Below are positions 27,772 to 37,486 of a DNA stretch of 64,000 nucleotides, one piece after another. Within the stretch, counting starts at the first letter, position 1. Each line of letters opens with the position of its first letter. This DNA comes from Vreelandella malpeensis. GTDB taxonomy: Bacteria > Pseudomonadota > Gammaproteobacteria > Pseudomonadales > Halomonadaceae. The position numbers and the translations under genes were made by a program. A model generated the notes under the pieces. The model had not been told where the DNA came from. It was given only the letters and a program-made list of their open reading frames with translations, and did not search any database. The stretch lies in assembly GCF_020622355.1 (NCBI RefSeq), contig NZ_WHVL01000003.1:248001-312000 (forward strand), read 5' to 3'.

Positions 27772-27775
<4 letters not shown>
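26789..27775 (-). CDS. ABC sugar transporter permease (RbsC family)
   Basis: 328 residues from the ATG at 27775, which overlaps the ATPase stop as ATGA. About eight to ten membrane helices of the BPD_transp_2 family, with GMTFVIIAGGIDLSVGSMLAL (the ISGGIDLSVG-type signature), GRIAAFVVTLATMSIFRSL and the coupling segment [29 protein letters not shown]. It forms the membrane channel with one copy per half transporter, driven by the two-domain ATPase encoded upstream. Confidence 0.9.
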
Positions 27776-29311
<1,536 letters not shown>

Positions 29312-29319
<8 letters not shown>

Positions 29320-30478
29320 TGCGCCCACCCTTACGTTCATCGCCATCGAGCGCCGTCCAGACGCCGTCGCCAGCGCTGGAGGCGATCGCCGCCTCGATGA
29401 AGCGCATGCCGTCGACGCCATCCTCGATGCCGGGCAGCCATGCCTGTCCATCGCCCTGAACGTCGTCGGCGAAGGCGCGGTAGAGGTTGGCGAAACTTTC
29501 GATGTAGCCCTCCGGATGGCCGCCGGGCAGGCGTATGCTGCGCGCCACCGCCTCGCTTACCGCATCGCTGCGGCGGGTCAGGCGCTGGCTCGGGGCGTCG
29601 AGCGGCTTGAGCCAGAGCTCGTTGGGGTGCTCTTGGGCCCAGGACAGGCTCGCCTTCTCGCCCACGATGCGCAGGGTCAATTCGTTTTCGAACCCCGGGG
29701 CGCACTGGCTGGCCCAGAGCATGCCGCTGGCGCCGCCCTGAAAGCGCAACAGCGCCTGCACGCTGTCATCGAGCGCGCGCCCCGCCACGGCGGTGGAAAG
29801 CGAAGCACTCACCCGGGCCACCTTCTGGCCGGTGACGAACTGCGCCAGTTGAAAGGCGTGCACGCCGATATCACCGAGACACCCGGCGGCGCCGGCCTTC
29901 GTCGGGTCGGTGCGCCAGGCGGCCTGACGGTTGTCGTCATTCTGGGCGACGCTCAGCCACTCCTGCACGTACTCCACCTGCACATGGCGAAGCGCGCCGA
30001 GCTCGCCCTTCGCGACCAGCTCGCGGGCGTGCTGGATCATCGGGTAGCCGGCGTAGGTGTGGGTAAGCAGAAAATGTCCGGCGCTTCGTGCCGCCGCAGC
30101 TTTCAACCGCTCTGCCTCGGCGGCGGTCAGGGTCATGGGCTTTTCGCACACCACGTGAAGCCCCGCCTTTAGCCCTTCGAGCGCGGCGTCGAAGTGCAGG
30201 TGGTTGGGCGTGACGATGATCAGCGCCTCGATGGCGTCCTCGCGCACCGCCTCGCCTTCGATCAGCGCGGCCACGTCGGCGTAGCAGCGCTCGGGCGCGA
30301 CATGCAGCTCGCGGGCGCTTTGCCGGTTGCGCTCGGGCTGCGAGGAAAAGACACCGGCGAGCAGCTCGAAGCGGTCGTCCAGGCGCAGCGCCATCCGGTG
30401 TACCGCGCCGATGAACGCTCCCTGGCCGCCGCCGACCATGGCCACGCGCAGGCGTCGTGAAATGGGCGAATCACTCAT
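29312..30478 (-). CDS. Gfo/Idh/MocA-family sugar or polyol dehydrogenase
   Basis: 388 residues from the ATG at 30478, overlapping the isomerase stop by 8 bp. The N-terminal Rossmann NAD(P) domain starts LRVAMVGGGQGAFIGAVHRMA. The catalytic EKP motif is in HVVCEKPMTLT (about residue 121), and the C-terminal alpha/beta domain holds the conserved GDIGVHAFQLA with Asp and His. It probably oxidises a sugar, inositol-like polyol or glycoside imported by the ABC transporter of the same operon. Pairs of this family with a TIM-barrel isomerase occur in inositol and glycoside (3-keto) catabolism, so those are leading hypotheses only. Confidence 0.82.
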
Positions 30479-31559
30479 GGCGGGCTCCGGCGTGGGGCGC
30501 CAAGGGCGCAAGCCCCAGCAGCGTGCGGTTGGCGTGGCAGTCGGTCCTGGCGTCGGCGAAGTCATCAAACGCCCGGTCGGTGACGAAGATGATGTGCTCG
30601 GCGATGAAGCGCGCGCCCTCGCGTGCCCCCTGCTCCGGGTGCTTCAGCGCGCACTCCCACTCGAGCACCGCCCAGCCCTCGAAGTCGTACTGGGCGAACT
30701 TCGAGAAAATCGCCTTGAAGTCGACCTGACCATCGCCCAGCGAACGAAAGCGCCCGGCGCGCTCGGCCCAGGACGCGTAGCCACCGTAGACACCCTGGCT
30801 CGCCGACGGGGTGAACTCGGCATCCTTGACGTGAAACATGCGGATGCGCTCGCGGTAGCGGTCGAGAAAGCCGAGATAGTCGAGCTGCTGGAGCAGCAGG
30901 TGCGACGGGTCGTACAGGATATGGCAGCGCGGATGGTGATCGACCGCCGCCAGAAAGCGCTCGAAGGTGGCGCCGTCGTGCAGATCCTCCCCCGGGTGGA
31001 TCTCGAAACATAGATCCACCCCGGCCGCCTCATAAGCGTCGAGGATCGGCCGCCAGCGGCGGGCGAGCTCGGTAAAGCCCTCCTCTACCAGCCCCGGCGG
31101 GCGCTGCGGCCAGGGGTAGAGAAACGGCCACAGAAGCGCCCCGGAAAACGTGCCCACGGCGGTGAGTCCCAGGTTGGCGCTGGCGCGGGCGGCCAGCATG
31201 AGTTGTTCCACCGCCCAGGCCTGGCGGGCGTGCGGGTCGCCGTGCAGGTGCGCGGGGGCGAAGCCGTCGAAGAGGCTATCGTAGGTGGGGTGCGCCGCCA
31301 CCAGCTGCCCCTGCAGATGACACGAAAGCTCGCTGATCGAGAGACCGTGGCGGGCAAGCGTCGCCTTGATTTCGCGGCAGTAGTCGGGCTCACGGGCAGC
31401 GCGCTCGAGATCGATCAGCCGCGTGTCCCAGCTCGGAATCTGCACCGCCTTGAACCCCAGGGATGCCGCCCAGCCGGCGATGGCGTCGAGGGTATCAAAA
31501 GGCGGCTCGTCGCTTGCGTACTGCGCTAGAAAGAGGGCGGGGCCCTTGATGGTCTTCAT
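30471..31559 (-). CDS. TIM-barrel sugar phosphate isomerase/epimerase family protein
   Basis: 362 residues from the ATG at 31559, which follows AGGA. AP endonuclease 2-type (xylose isomerase-like) barrel. The expected metal-binding residues are visible: Glu in LCFEIHPGED, Asp/His in HILYDPSHLLLQ, His in RMFHVKDAEF and Glu in AVLEWECAL. It is the first gene of the operon, before the Gfo/Idh/MocA enzyme and the ABC transporter. It resembles IolE/IolI and 3-keto sugar isomerases, but the exact reaction cannot be read from sequence. An upstream ATG in the repeat-rich leader is unlikely to be used. Confidence 0.8.
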   Translation of the reverse strand: MKTIKGPALFLAQYASDEPPFDTLDAIAGWAASLGFKAVQIPSWDTRLIDLERAAREPDYCREIKATLARHGLSISELSCHLQGQLVAAHPTYDSLFDGFAPAHLHGDPHARQAWAVEQLMLAARASANLGLTAVGTFSGALLWPFLYPWPQRPPGLVEEGFTELARRWRPILDAYEAAGVDLCFEIHPGEDLHDGATFERFLAAVDHHPRCHILYDPSHLLLQQLDYLGFLDRYRERIRMFHVKDAEFTPSASQGVYGGYASWAERAGRFRSLGDGQVDFKAIFSKFAQYDFEGWAVLEWECALKHPEQGAREGARFIAEHIIFVTDRAFDDFADARTDCHANRTLLGLAPLAPHAGARHE

Positions 31560-31577
31560 GGGATATCCTGACACATT

Positions 31578-31613
31578 GTCGTTGTAATCGTCGTTGTGAT
31601 TGTCGTTATGAAA
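31578..31613. repeat. 12-bp tandem repeat in the operon leader
   Basis: Nearly three copies of a 12-bp unit: GTCGTTGTAATC, GTCGTTGTGATT, GTCGTTATG(AAA). They lie between the operon promoter/operator and the isomerase start codon, 19 bp before the ATG, so they would be in the untranslated leader. Confidence 0.75.
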
Positions 31614-31629
31614 GCCAGACCCGAGAGGC

Positions 31630-31674
31630 CAATGTAATGGATTACATTGCAGCAAAGCGACGAGAAACGGTCAA
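31630..31674 (-). promoter_or_regulatory. Promoter of the sugar operon with overlapping LacI-type operator O1
   Basis: On the minus strand, TTGACC (31674-31669), a 17-bp spacer and TGCAAT (31651-31646) form a sigma-70 promoter. A perfect palindrome CAATGTAAT-GG-ATTACATTG (31630-31649) covers the -10 and the start site. It has the TGTAA...TTACA half-sites seen in LacI-family operators. The divergent LacI-type gene is the obvious repressor. Confidence 0.8.
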
Positions 31675-31846
31675 GCGGACCCAGTGCGTTCCCGATTTGC
31701 CTAAAAACCGACAAGCAAATGATTTAATGAGAATATATGGCAAGCCGCCAACAGGGCCCAGCGACCAAAGTATGACGACAAAGCTTCCAAAAGCGGCCAC
31801 CGACGGGTGTTTCTGATACGTGGCCCTGTCTTTTTCGACCCGATGG

Positions 31847-31862
31847 TGTAATCGTTTACAAT
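31847..31862 (+). promoter_or_regulatory. LacI-type operator O2 and -10 of the repressor gene
   Basis: TGTAA-TCGT-TTACA (31847-31860), a dyad with the central CG usual for LacI-family sites. It overlaps the candidate -10 hexamer TACAAT (31857-31862) of the repressor gene. It is 214 bp (centre to centre) from O1, so both autoregulation and DNA looping are possible. The 391-bp gap 31560-31950 otherwise holds the leader repeat, O1 with its promoter and an AT-rich stretch at 31690-31745. Confidence 0.75.
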
Positions 31863-31950
31863 AATGAGGGCAGCGACTCGCGCCACACAGGCGTTACCGT
31901 CGTCGCCTCCCCGCGCTAAGCTAGCGCCTCTTCAACCCAGATGCCCTGCC

Positions 31951-32958
31951 ATGAGTACGATCAAGGAAGTCGCAAGCGCTGCCGGCTGCTCCACCGCCAC
32001 GGTATCGCGCGCACTGGCCACCCCGGACAAGGTGAGCGAGGCGACCCGCGCCCGCGTCGCCCGCGCCATCGCCGAGGTGGGCTATACCCCCAACGGCGCC
32101 GCACGCAGCCTGCGCCGGCGCGAATCGCGCACCATCGTGGCGCTGCTGCCGGATATCTCGAACCCGTTCTTCTCCGAGATCATCAACGGCATCGAGGACG
32201 TCGCTCACCAGGCCGGCTACCGGGTGCTGATCGGCGACTGCGAACGCGACCCGCAGCGTGCCGGCGCCTACTTCGACCTGCTGCCCGCCAACCAGGCCGA
32301 TGGCATGCTGCTGCTCACCGCCGACGTGCCGCGCGCCCTGCTCGACGACGCCCGCCGCCGCGGGCGCTTTCCGCTGGTCATGGCCTGCGAGTTCTTCGAT
32401 GACCGGGACCTGCCCACGGTCACGGTGGACAACTACCGCGCCGCTTGTCAGGCGATCGACTACCTGGTCGCCCTCGGCCATCGTCGCATCGCCACGCTCA
32501 CAGGGCCGGTCCACAACCCGATCTGCCGCGAACGCGAGCGCGGTGTGAGCGACACGCTCACCGCCCATGGCCTGGCGGGCGGCGCGCAAACCCTGGCCGG
32601 CGACTTCGGCGTCCACTCCGGCTACGTTCAAGGGCTTGCGCTTCTGACGCCGTTGCACAGCCGCCCGACGGCGATCTTCTGCCACAGCGACGAAATGGCC
32701 ATCGGCGTAATCAAGGCCGCGCGCCAGCTCGGGCTCGAGGTACCACGCGACGTATCGATCATCGGCTTCGACAACATTCGCCTGAGCGAGTACTGCGACC
32801 CGGAGCTGACCACCATCAGCCAGCCCCGGGCGCAGATCGGCCAGGCCGCGATGCGCCTGCTCTTGGGGCTGATCCACGATGAGCCGGTCGAGCGCCAGCA
32901 GGTGCTGGAAACCCGGCTGATCGTGCGCCAGAGCACCGGACAGCCCGAACCCCGCTAA
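31951..32958 (+). CDS. LacI-family transcriptional repressor
   Basis: 335 residues from the ATG at 31951. N-terminal LacI helix-turn-helix (STIKEVASAAGCSTATVSRAL, residues 2-22) and hinge helix (NGAARSLRR), then a ribose-binding-protein-like effector domain (about 60-330) with NPFFSEIINGIEDVAHQAGY and ISIIGFDNIRLSEYCDPELTTI. It is divergent from the sugar ABC/dehydrogenase operon, with one perfect operator at each promoter, so it should repress the operon and itself until a sugar inducer binds. The last 4 bp overlap the convergent DUF423 gene. Confidence 0.9.
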   Translation: MSTIKEVASAAGCSTATVSRALATPDKVSEATRARVARAIAEVGYTPNGAARSLRRRESRTIVALLPDISNPFFSEIINGIEDVAHQAGYRVLIGDCERDPQRAGAYFDLLPANQADGMLLLTADVPRALLDDARRRGRFPLVMACEFFDDRDLPTVTVDNYRAACQAIDYLVALGHRRIATLTGPVHNPICRERERGVSDTLTAHGLAGGAQTLAGDFGVHSGYVQGLALLTPLHSRPTAIFCHSDEMAIGVIKAARQLGLEVPRDVSIIGFDNIRLSEYCDPELTTISQPRAQIGQAAMRLLLGLIHDEPVERQQVLETRLIVRQSTGQPEPR

Positions 32959-33362
32959 TCGCGCGCCAGCACCACCACCAGCAGAAGCGATAGCCACCCG
33001 CCGATCAGCGCCACCCCACCGATGGGGGTGACGATGCCCAGGTTCAGCCCCAGAAGCGCCATGGCGTAGAGCGATCCGGAAAAGGCGAGCGTACCCAGAA
33101 GCCACAGCGCCAGTACCAGGCGCTGGCCCGCTCGCGCGCGCTGGGTGCGCCAAACCAGCAGCGCCAGCATGGCTAGCGTATGCCAGGCCTGGTAGCGCAC
33201 GCCGGTCTCCACCGCGCTGACCAAGTCGGCGCTCACCCGCGCGGGCAGGCCGTGGGCGGCGTAGGCGCCGAGTGCGACCATCGAGGCGCCGGAAAGCGCC
33301 ACCCAACTCCACCATCCTTTATCGGCTTGCTGCACGTTGCGCTCCTTGAGTCGTGTGGGCAT
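32955..33362 (-). CDS. DUF423 inner-membrane protein
   Basis: 135 residues from the ATG at 33362, which follows AAGGGGG; an ATG six codons upstream has a poorer site. Four membrane helices, with the family segments LSGASMVALGAYAAHGL, YQAWHTLAMLALLV, SGSLYAMAL and TPIGGVALIGGWL. Function unknown across the family (YgdD-like). Its position before thiS-thiG-trmB on the opposite strand is conserved in Pseudomonas as I recall. Confidence 0.85.
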   Translation of the reverse strand: MPTRLKERNVQQADKGWWSWVALSGASMVALGAYAAHGLPARVSADLVSAVETGVRYQAWHTLAMLALLVWRTQRARAGQRLVLALWLLGTLAFSGSLYAMALLGLNLGIVTPIGGVALIGGWLSLLLVVVLARD

Positions 33363-33455
33363 CTCATGCCCCCTTGCCATCAGGTGACATACCTCGCGAG
33401 GCGCGAAACCGCTACAATGGGGGCTGTTTACCTTTATCAGGGATACTCATCGCCC

Positions 33456-33677
33456 ATGTCGACTCCCCACGTCTCCATAGAGCTTAGGCTCAACGGCGAA
33501 CCTTACGCCATCACCCAAGGGCTGACGGCGGCGGATCTGATCGACCAGCTCGGCCTGACCGAGCGGCGCATCGCCGTGGAGATCAACGAGCAGATCGTAC
33601 CCAAGAGCCAGCTCGGCGCCACCGCGCTCCATGACGGCGACCAGATCGAAGTGGTTCACGCCATCGGCGGCGGCTAG
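33456..33677 (+). CDS. thiS: Sulfur carrier protein ThiS
   Basis: 73 residues, ubiquitin-like beta-grasp fold ending in the obligatory Gly-Gly (AIGGG). The C-terminal thiocarboxylate delivers sulfur for the thiazole ring of thiamine to Thi[23 protein letters not shown] and [17 protein letters not shown] are typical ThiS segments. A -10-like TACAAT at 33413-33418 suggests a nearby promoter. No TPP riboswitch is visible in the short leader. thiG follows by 26 bp in the same operon. Confidence 0.95.
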   Translation: MSTPHVSIELRLNGEPYAITQGLTAADLIDQLGLTERRIAVEINEQIVPKSQLGATALHDGDQIEVVHAIGGG

Positions 33678-33703
33678 CGCCGCCTTCGCTTGAGGATTTT
33701 CTT

Positions 33704-34498
33704 ATGACAACATCGCATGATACGCCCTTTACCGTGGCCGGACGCACCTTCGCCTCGCGCCTTCTGGTCGGCACCGGCAAGTACAAGGACATGACCGAAA
33801 CCGGCCAAGCCGTGGCTGAAAGCGGCGCCGAGGTGGTCACCTTCGCCGTGCGCCGCACCAACCTTGGCCAGAACGCGGACGAGCCGAATCTGCTGGACGT
33901 GATTCCGCCCAGCCGCTATACGCTCTTGCCCAACACCGCCGGCTGCTACAACGCCCGCGACGCGGTACGCACCTGCCGGCTCGCCCGGGAGCTTCTCGAT
34001 GGCCACAACCTGGTCAAGCTCGAGGTGCTGGGCGACGACGCCACGCTCTACCCCAACGTGGTCGAGACCCTGAGCGCGGCGAAGACGCTGGTCGACGACG
34101 GCTTCGACGTGATGGTCTACACCAGCGACGACCCGATCGTCGCCCGCGAGCTCGAGGCGATCGGCTGCTGCGCGATCATGCCGCTGGGGTCCTTGATCGG
34201 TTCCGGCCACGGCATCCAGAACCCCTACAACGTGCGCCTGATCATCGAGCAGTCGAACGTGCCGGTGCTGGTGGATGCCGGCATCGGTACCGCCTCGGAA
34301 GCGGCGATCGCCATGGAGCTCGGCTGCGACGGCGTGCTGCTCAACTCAGCCATCGCCCACGCCCGCGAGCCGCTGCGCATGGCCCGCGCCATGAAGCTCG
34401 CGGTCGAAGCCGGCCGAGAGGCCTTCCTGGCCGGACGCATGGCTCGCCGGGCGAGTGCCGAGCCCTCCTCGCCCTTTGCCGGGCGCATCAACGGCTGA
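33704..34498 (+). CDS. thiG: Thiazole synthase ThiG
   Basis: 264 residues, (beta/alpha)8 barrel. It forms the thiazole phosphate carboxylate from deoxyxylulose 5-phosphate, dehydroglycine (or iminoacetate) and ThiS thiocarboxylate. The Schiff-base lysine lies in [11 protein letters not shown]. The N-terminal [15 protein letters not shown] and the phosphate-binding ends [20 protein letters not shown] and GVLLNSAIA are intact. It is directly after thiS and before trmB. The other thiamine genes are not adjacent, except thiD at 48030 in another operon. Confidence 0.97.
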   Translation: MTTSHDTPFTVAGRTFASRLLVGTGKYKDMTETGQAVAESGAEVVTFAVRRTNLGQNADEPNLLDVIPPSRYTLLPNTAGCYNARDAVRTCRLARELLDGHNLVKLEVLGDDATLYPNVVETLSAAKTLVDDGFDVMVYTSDDPIVARELEAIGCCAIMPLGSLIGSGHGIQNPYNVRLIIEQSNVPVLVDAGIGTASEAAIAMELGCDGVLLNSAIAHAREPLRMARAMKLAVEAGREAFLAGRMARRASAEPSSPFAGRING

Positions 34499-34574
34499 TG
34501 CGACGCCCCGTTACAACGATCCGTTCCATCGACCTGCTTCAATGATCCACTTCGAGACACCCTGTCAGGATACC

Positions 34575-35327
34575 ATGACCGAGAACAACGCCACCCCGCC
34601 CGAAAGCGCCGCCACCACCGGCCCGGAAAGTCCGGACGCGCCGCTGCACCGCCGCGGCATCAAGAGCTACGTGATTCGCGCCGGGCGCATGACCCCGGCC
34701 CAGACCCGCGGCCTCGAGGACGTCTGGCCACGCCTGGGCTTGAGCCTTGAGGATGGCCCGCAGGATCTGCAGGCGCTGTTCGGCCGCCGAGCGCCGTGTG
34801 TGGTCGAGATCGGCTTCGGCATGGGCACCTCGCTGATCGAGCAGGCCAAGGCCCACCCGGACACCGACTTCATCGGCATCGAGGTACACGCCCCGGGCGT
34901 GGGCAAGCTGCTCGACGAAGCCGACAAGCACGGGCTCACCAACCTGCGCGTCTACCGCGAGGATGCGCTCAGGGTGCTGGAGGAGTGCCTGCCGGAGGGC
35001 GCGATCGACACCGTGCAGCTCTTCTTCCCCGACCCCTGGCCGAAGAAGAAGCACCACAAGCGGCGCATCGTCCAGCCCGCCTTCGTCGAGCTGATCCGTA
35101 CCCGTCTGGCGCCGAACGGGGTGTTCCACATGGCCACCGACTGGGAAGCCTACGCCGAATGGATGGCCGAGGTGATGGAGGCAGCGCCTGGCTACGAAAA
35201 CACCGCAGACGCCGACACCGCGCCGTTCGTACCACGCCCGAGCTTTCGCCCGCTGACCAAGTTCGAGGCCCGCGGCGAGAAGCTCGGCCACGGCGTGTGG
35301 GATCTGATCTACCGCCGCGCGGATTAG
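34575..35327 (+). CDS. trmB: tRNA (guanine-N7)-methyltransferase
   Basis: 250 residues from the ATG at 34575, 4 nt after AGGA; an in-frame ATG at 34542 is possible. It methylates G46 of tRNA variable loops with SAM. Motifs: SAM-binding [16 protein letters not shown] (the GFGxG loop), [15 protein letters not shown], and the family signature [17 protein letters not shown]. The acidic, low-complexity N-terminal 35 residues are variable in the family and fit a halophile. It follows thiG closely and its last 4 bp overlap the convergent MFS gene. Confidence 0.95.
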   Translation: MTENNATPPESAATTGPESPDAPLHRRGIKSYVIRAGRMTPAQTRGLEDVWPRLGLSLEDGPQDLQALFGRRAPCVVEIGFGMGTSLIEQAKAHPDTDFIGIEVHAPGVGKLLDEADKHGLTNLRVYREDALRVLEECLPEGAIDTVQLFFPDPWPKKKHHKRRIVQPAFVELIRTRLAPNGVFHMATDWEAYAEWMAEVMEAAPGYENTADADTAPFVPRPSFRPLTKFEARGEKLGHGVWDLIYRRAD

Positions 35328-36436
35328 GCCCGCGCCAGGCCAGCGACGGCGGCAAGTGCAGCAAAGCTTGCCACCGCTACCGTGGCCGAGAACTGATCCA
35401 TCAGCAAGCCGAACACCGGGGCGCCAGCGGTCTGGCCGATAGCAATGGTCAGAAAGCCGACCATCAGCCCGGTGGCCGGGCGGTGGGAAAGCGCCTTCAC
35501 GCCCCACACCAGATAGACCCCGGTCACCGTGATGTAGGCGACCCCGAACAGCGCCCCACCAAGCAGCGCAAGCATGGGCGTGGTATTGACCATACCCACC
35601 ATCAGCGTGCCGGCGACCAATGCGGCGAGAAACACCCGATGCACGCGATTGATGCCAAAGCGCTCGACCAGACTCCCCGCTGCGGCGCCAGCCATGCCCG
35701 CAGCGCCGATGGCGATCCATAAAAGCCCTGCCCCGAAACTACCCCAGTCGAGGCTCAGCGCCACCAGCTGCCCGCCGAAGGACCACACCGCCGTACTCGC
35801 CGCCCCCAACAGAAACGACGCCGCGATCAGGCGCTTGAGTGCCCCGGTCAACGGCGGCAGGCGGGCGGCGTCGCGGGAGCGGTTCGCCGAGGCCGGCACG
35901 CAGAAAAATGTCAGCAGCGCGAAAGCGAAGGCGATCGCGGCGAAGCCGGCGAAGGCGAGGCGCCACTGCTCGCCCATCAGCAGCGCTACCGGCCCGGAGA
36001 GCACCACCCCGGCGCCGGTACCTGCGTTGATCACGGTGTTGGTGGCGCTCTGGCGATGCCTCTCGACGATGGCGGCGACTGCCGCAGCCATCGGCGGCGA
36101 GGCAAGCCCGGTGCTCGAGCCCGCCAGCATCACCGCCGCCGCCAGCCACCAGGGCGAGTTTGCAAAGGCGATACCCACCATACCGAAGGCCGCCACCAGC
36201 GCTGCCAGCAGCGCCACGAACCGCGGCCCTGCCCGCTCGGTAAGGTAGGCCGACAGCAGGATGGCCACACAGTAGCCCAGAAAGGAGCCGCCGGAGATCA
36301 GCCCGCTCAGGGTCGACGAGAGCGAAAGCGTCGCGTCGATCTGCGGCAGGAAAAGCCCGAAGGCGAAGCGCGCGAAGCCGTAGCACACTGCGATCAACCC
36401 AAAGCCGAAACCGCCAAGATACAGGGCGGGGCTCAT
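35324..36436 (-). CDS. MFS transporter controlled by the adjacent TetR
   Basis: 370 residues from the ATG at 36436, which overlaps the tetR stop as ATGA. Twelve membrane helices of the major facilitator family. The N-terminal segment [25 protein letters not shown] recalls the YbfB/cyanate-like carriers, and [10 protein letters not shown] is a degenerate form of the loop 2-3 motif. Co-transcribed with a TetR repressor, so it is most simply an exporter induced by its substrate. The substrate cannot be deduced. Confidence 0.78.
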   Translation of the reverse strand: MSPALYLGGFGFGLIAVCYGFARFAFGLFLPQIDATLSLSSTLSGLISGGSFLGYCVAILLSAYLTERAGPRFVALLAALVAAFGMVGIAFANSPWWLAAAVMLAGSSTGLASPPMAAAVAAIVERHRQSATNTVINAGTGAGVVLSGPVALLMGEQWRLAFAGFAAIAFAFALLTFFCVPASANRSRDAARLPPLTGALKRLIAASFLLGAASTAVWSFGGQLVALSLDWGSFGAGLLWIAIGAAGMAGAAAGSLVERFGINRVHRVFLAALVAGTLMVGMVNTTPMLALLGGALFGVAYITVTGVYLVWGVKALSHRPATGLMVGFLTIAIGQTAGAPVFGLLMDQFSATVAVASFAALAAVAGLARA

Positions 36437-36957
36437 GAGCACGCCCCCGCCAACAGCGCGACCGCCGCCTGACGGGCGGCGGCGACCGCCTGTTCGCCGC
36501 GATAGGCCGCGGCGGCGGCGGCGCCCTCGAACAGCACGATGATCTGCTCGGTCAACGCGGCATCGCTATCTCCGGTTTCTTGCTCGACCAGCCGGGCGAT
36601 CCGCTTTGCCATCCGCATCTTGTGTGCCAGTACCGCCTCCTTGATTTCCGGCGTATCGCCTCCGGTCTCGCTCAGCGCCCGCAGGAACAGGCAGCCGCGT
36701 CGCCCTTCCACGCGCCCCCACTCCTCCAGCGCGTTGAACAGCGCCTCGATGGTGTCGTCCTCCATAAACTGCGCAAAGCGCCGATCGCGCTCGTCGAGTA
36801 CCCGGGCGATCAGGGCATTCTTGCTGCCGACATGCTTGTAAAGCGTACGACTCGAAACGCCCGCGCCCTGGGTGAGCTTGTCCATGCCCGTGGCAGTGAA
36901 GCCGTGGCGGTCGAAAAGTGTTTCGGACGAGCTCAGGATCTTGTCCATTGTGGTCAT
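36433..36957 (-). CDS. TetR-family repressor
   Basis: 174 residues, shorter than the usual 190-210. N-terminal TetR helix-turn-helix (about 5-50: ILSSSETLFDRHGFTATGMDKLTQGAGVSSRTLYKHVGSKNAL with the standard TLYKHVGSK recognition helix) and an all-helical ligand domain ending in an Ala-rich helix (FEGAAAAAAYRGEQAVAAARQA). It is first in a two-gene operon with an MFS carrier and is preceded by two tandem palindromes that are probably its operators, giving autorepression. Confidence 0.88.
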   Translation of the reverse strand: MTTMDKILSSSETLFDRHGFTATGMDKLTQGAGVSSRTLYKHVGSKNALIARVLDERDRRFAQFMEDDTIEALFNALEEWGRVEGRRGCLFLRALSETGGDTPEIKEAVLAHKMRMAKRIARLVEQETGDSDAALTEQIIVLFEGAAAAAAYRGEQAVAAARQAAVALLAGACS

Positions 36958-36973
36958 ATTAACATCTCATCAA

Positions 36974-37010
36974 GTAAAACGATCACTTTACTGTAAAACG
37001 ATCGCTTTAC
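36974..37010 (-). promoter_or_regulatory. Tandem TetR operators
   Basis: Two copies of an 18-bp dyad, GTAAAACGATCRCTTTAC, at 36974-36991 and 36993-37010, with a 19-bp period. Arms are GTAAA/TTTAC around a CGATCG-like centre. They begin 17 bp upstream of the tetR ATG, in an AT-rich promoter gap. Two dimers would bind almost the same DNA face shifted by about two turns. Confidence 0.8.
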
Positions 37011-37140
37011 TTCGTCAAATAGCACTTGTGTCGGCGCAAGCACTCACGGTGTCTTTGCTTCATAAAGGTTTTAAGTGGAAGCGTTATCGTGGGAGAGAGC
37101 GCAACATGAAAAAGATCTCGCACAAGGCGCAGGTAAACGC

Positions 37141-37278
37141 TTACCGTCCCTGGCGGCGGCAGCGCTCGGAGCAGTAGACGACGTTGTCCCAGTCCCGCGC
37201 CCACTTCTTGCGCCAGGCAAAGGGCTTCTGGCAAACGGGGCAGGTTTTGGTCGGCAGATGGGGCTTTTTATGGACCAT
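37141..37278 (-). CDS. DUF2256 zinc-ribbon-like mini-protein
   Basis: 45 residues from the ATG at 37278. The sequence [20 protein letters not shown] then [20 protein letters not shown] fits the DUF2256 family closely. Four Cys in the pattern CPVC...YCSERC suggest a single zinc site. Family function is unknown; members are often found near cryptochrome/photolyase or DUF1365-type genes, none of which are here. An upstream in-frame start has no support. Confidence 0.82.
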   Translation of the reverse strand: MVHKKPHLPTKTCPVCQKPFAWRKKWARDWDNVVYCSERCRRQGR

Positions 37279-37369
37279 GAGGAGTGGGCTCGCGTACGGA
37301 ATATTGCTCAGTCTAGACACGCTGCCCCCGCCGACGGGGCGGTCAGCGCTTAAAATTTTCGGAAGGCAC

Positions 37370-37398
37370 AAAAAAGAAAGCCACTCCAAGGGAGTGGC
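37370..37398 (-). terminator. Terminator of the small RNA
   Basis: GCCACTCC pairs with GGAGTGGC (37398-37391 with 37387-37380) around a 3-nt loop. The minus strand continues TTTCTTTTTT (37379-37370). It is strong and oriented only for minus-strand transcription. Confidence 0.92.
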
Positions 37399-37484
37399 AA
37401 AAGACCGTGACTAGCAATGAGAGGGAGAAACCATGACAGAAAAAGCCCTGCTGTCCTGGTTGTGACGTCTCATCAAACGCCAGC
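37370..37484 (-). ncRNA. Candidate Fur-repressed small RNA (RyhB/PrrF-like)
   Basis: Predicted 115-nt RNA between a Fur-overlapped promoter and a rho-independent terminator, in a region with no protein gene on this strand. Predicted parts, 5' to 3': a stem-loop with arms 37459-37451 and 37439-37431 (9 bp, one mismatch); a CU-rich single-stranded part UUUCUCCCUCUC (37430-37419), complementary to Shine-Dalgarno-type sequence; then CAUUGCU (37419-37413), a 7-mer also present in the target-pairing core of E. coli RyhB; and a terminator hairpin. The role expected by analogy is Hfq-dependent repression of iron-using proteins when iron is scarce. Existence is inferred, not measured. Confidence 0.78.
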
Positions 37485-37486
37485 AA

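Noticed and set aside
31578-31613. CRISPR-like interpretation of the 12-bp repeats
   Set aside because: Units are contiguous, far too short and have no spacers or cas genes.
33381-33455. TPP riboswitch before thiS
   Set aside because: The leader is too short and lacks the conserved CUGAGA-type THI-box core.
37106-37177. 23-residue plus-strand frame with a GGGAGAG site
   Set aside because: Its second half is antisense to the conserved Cys-rich end of the DUF2256 gene and it has no recognisable family; left out as unsupported.
37433-37465. 10-codon plus-strand frame with a strong GAGGGAG ribosome-like site
   Set aside because: Its ribosome site is the exact complement of the CU-rich seed of the minus-strand small RNA candidate; there is no plus-strand promoter, and the promoter and terminator here point to minus.
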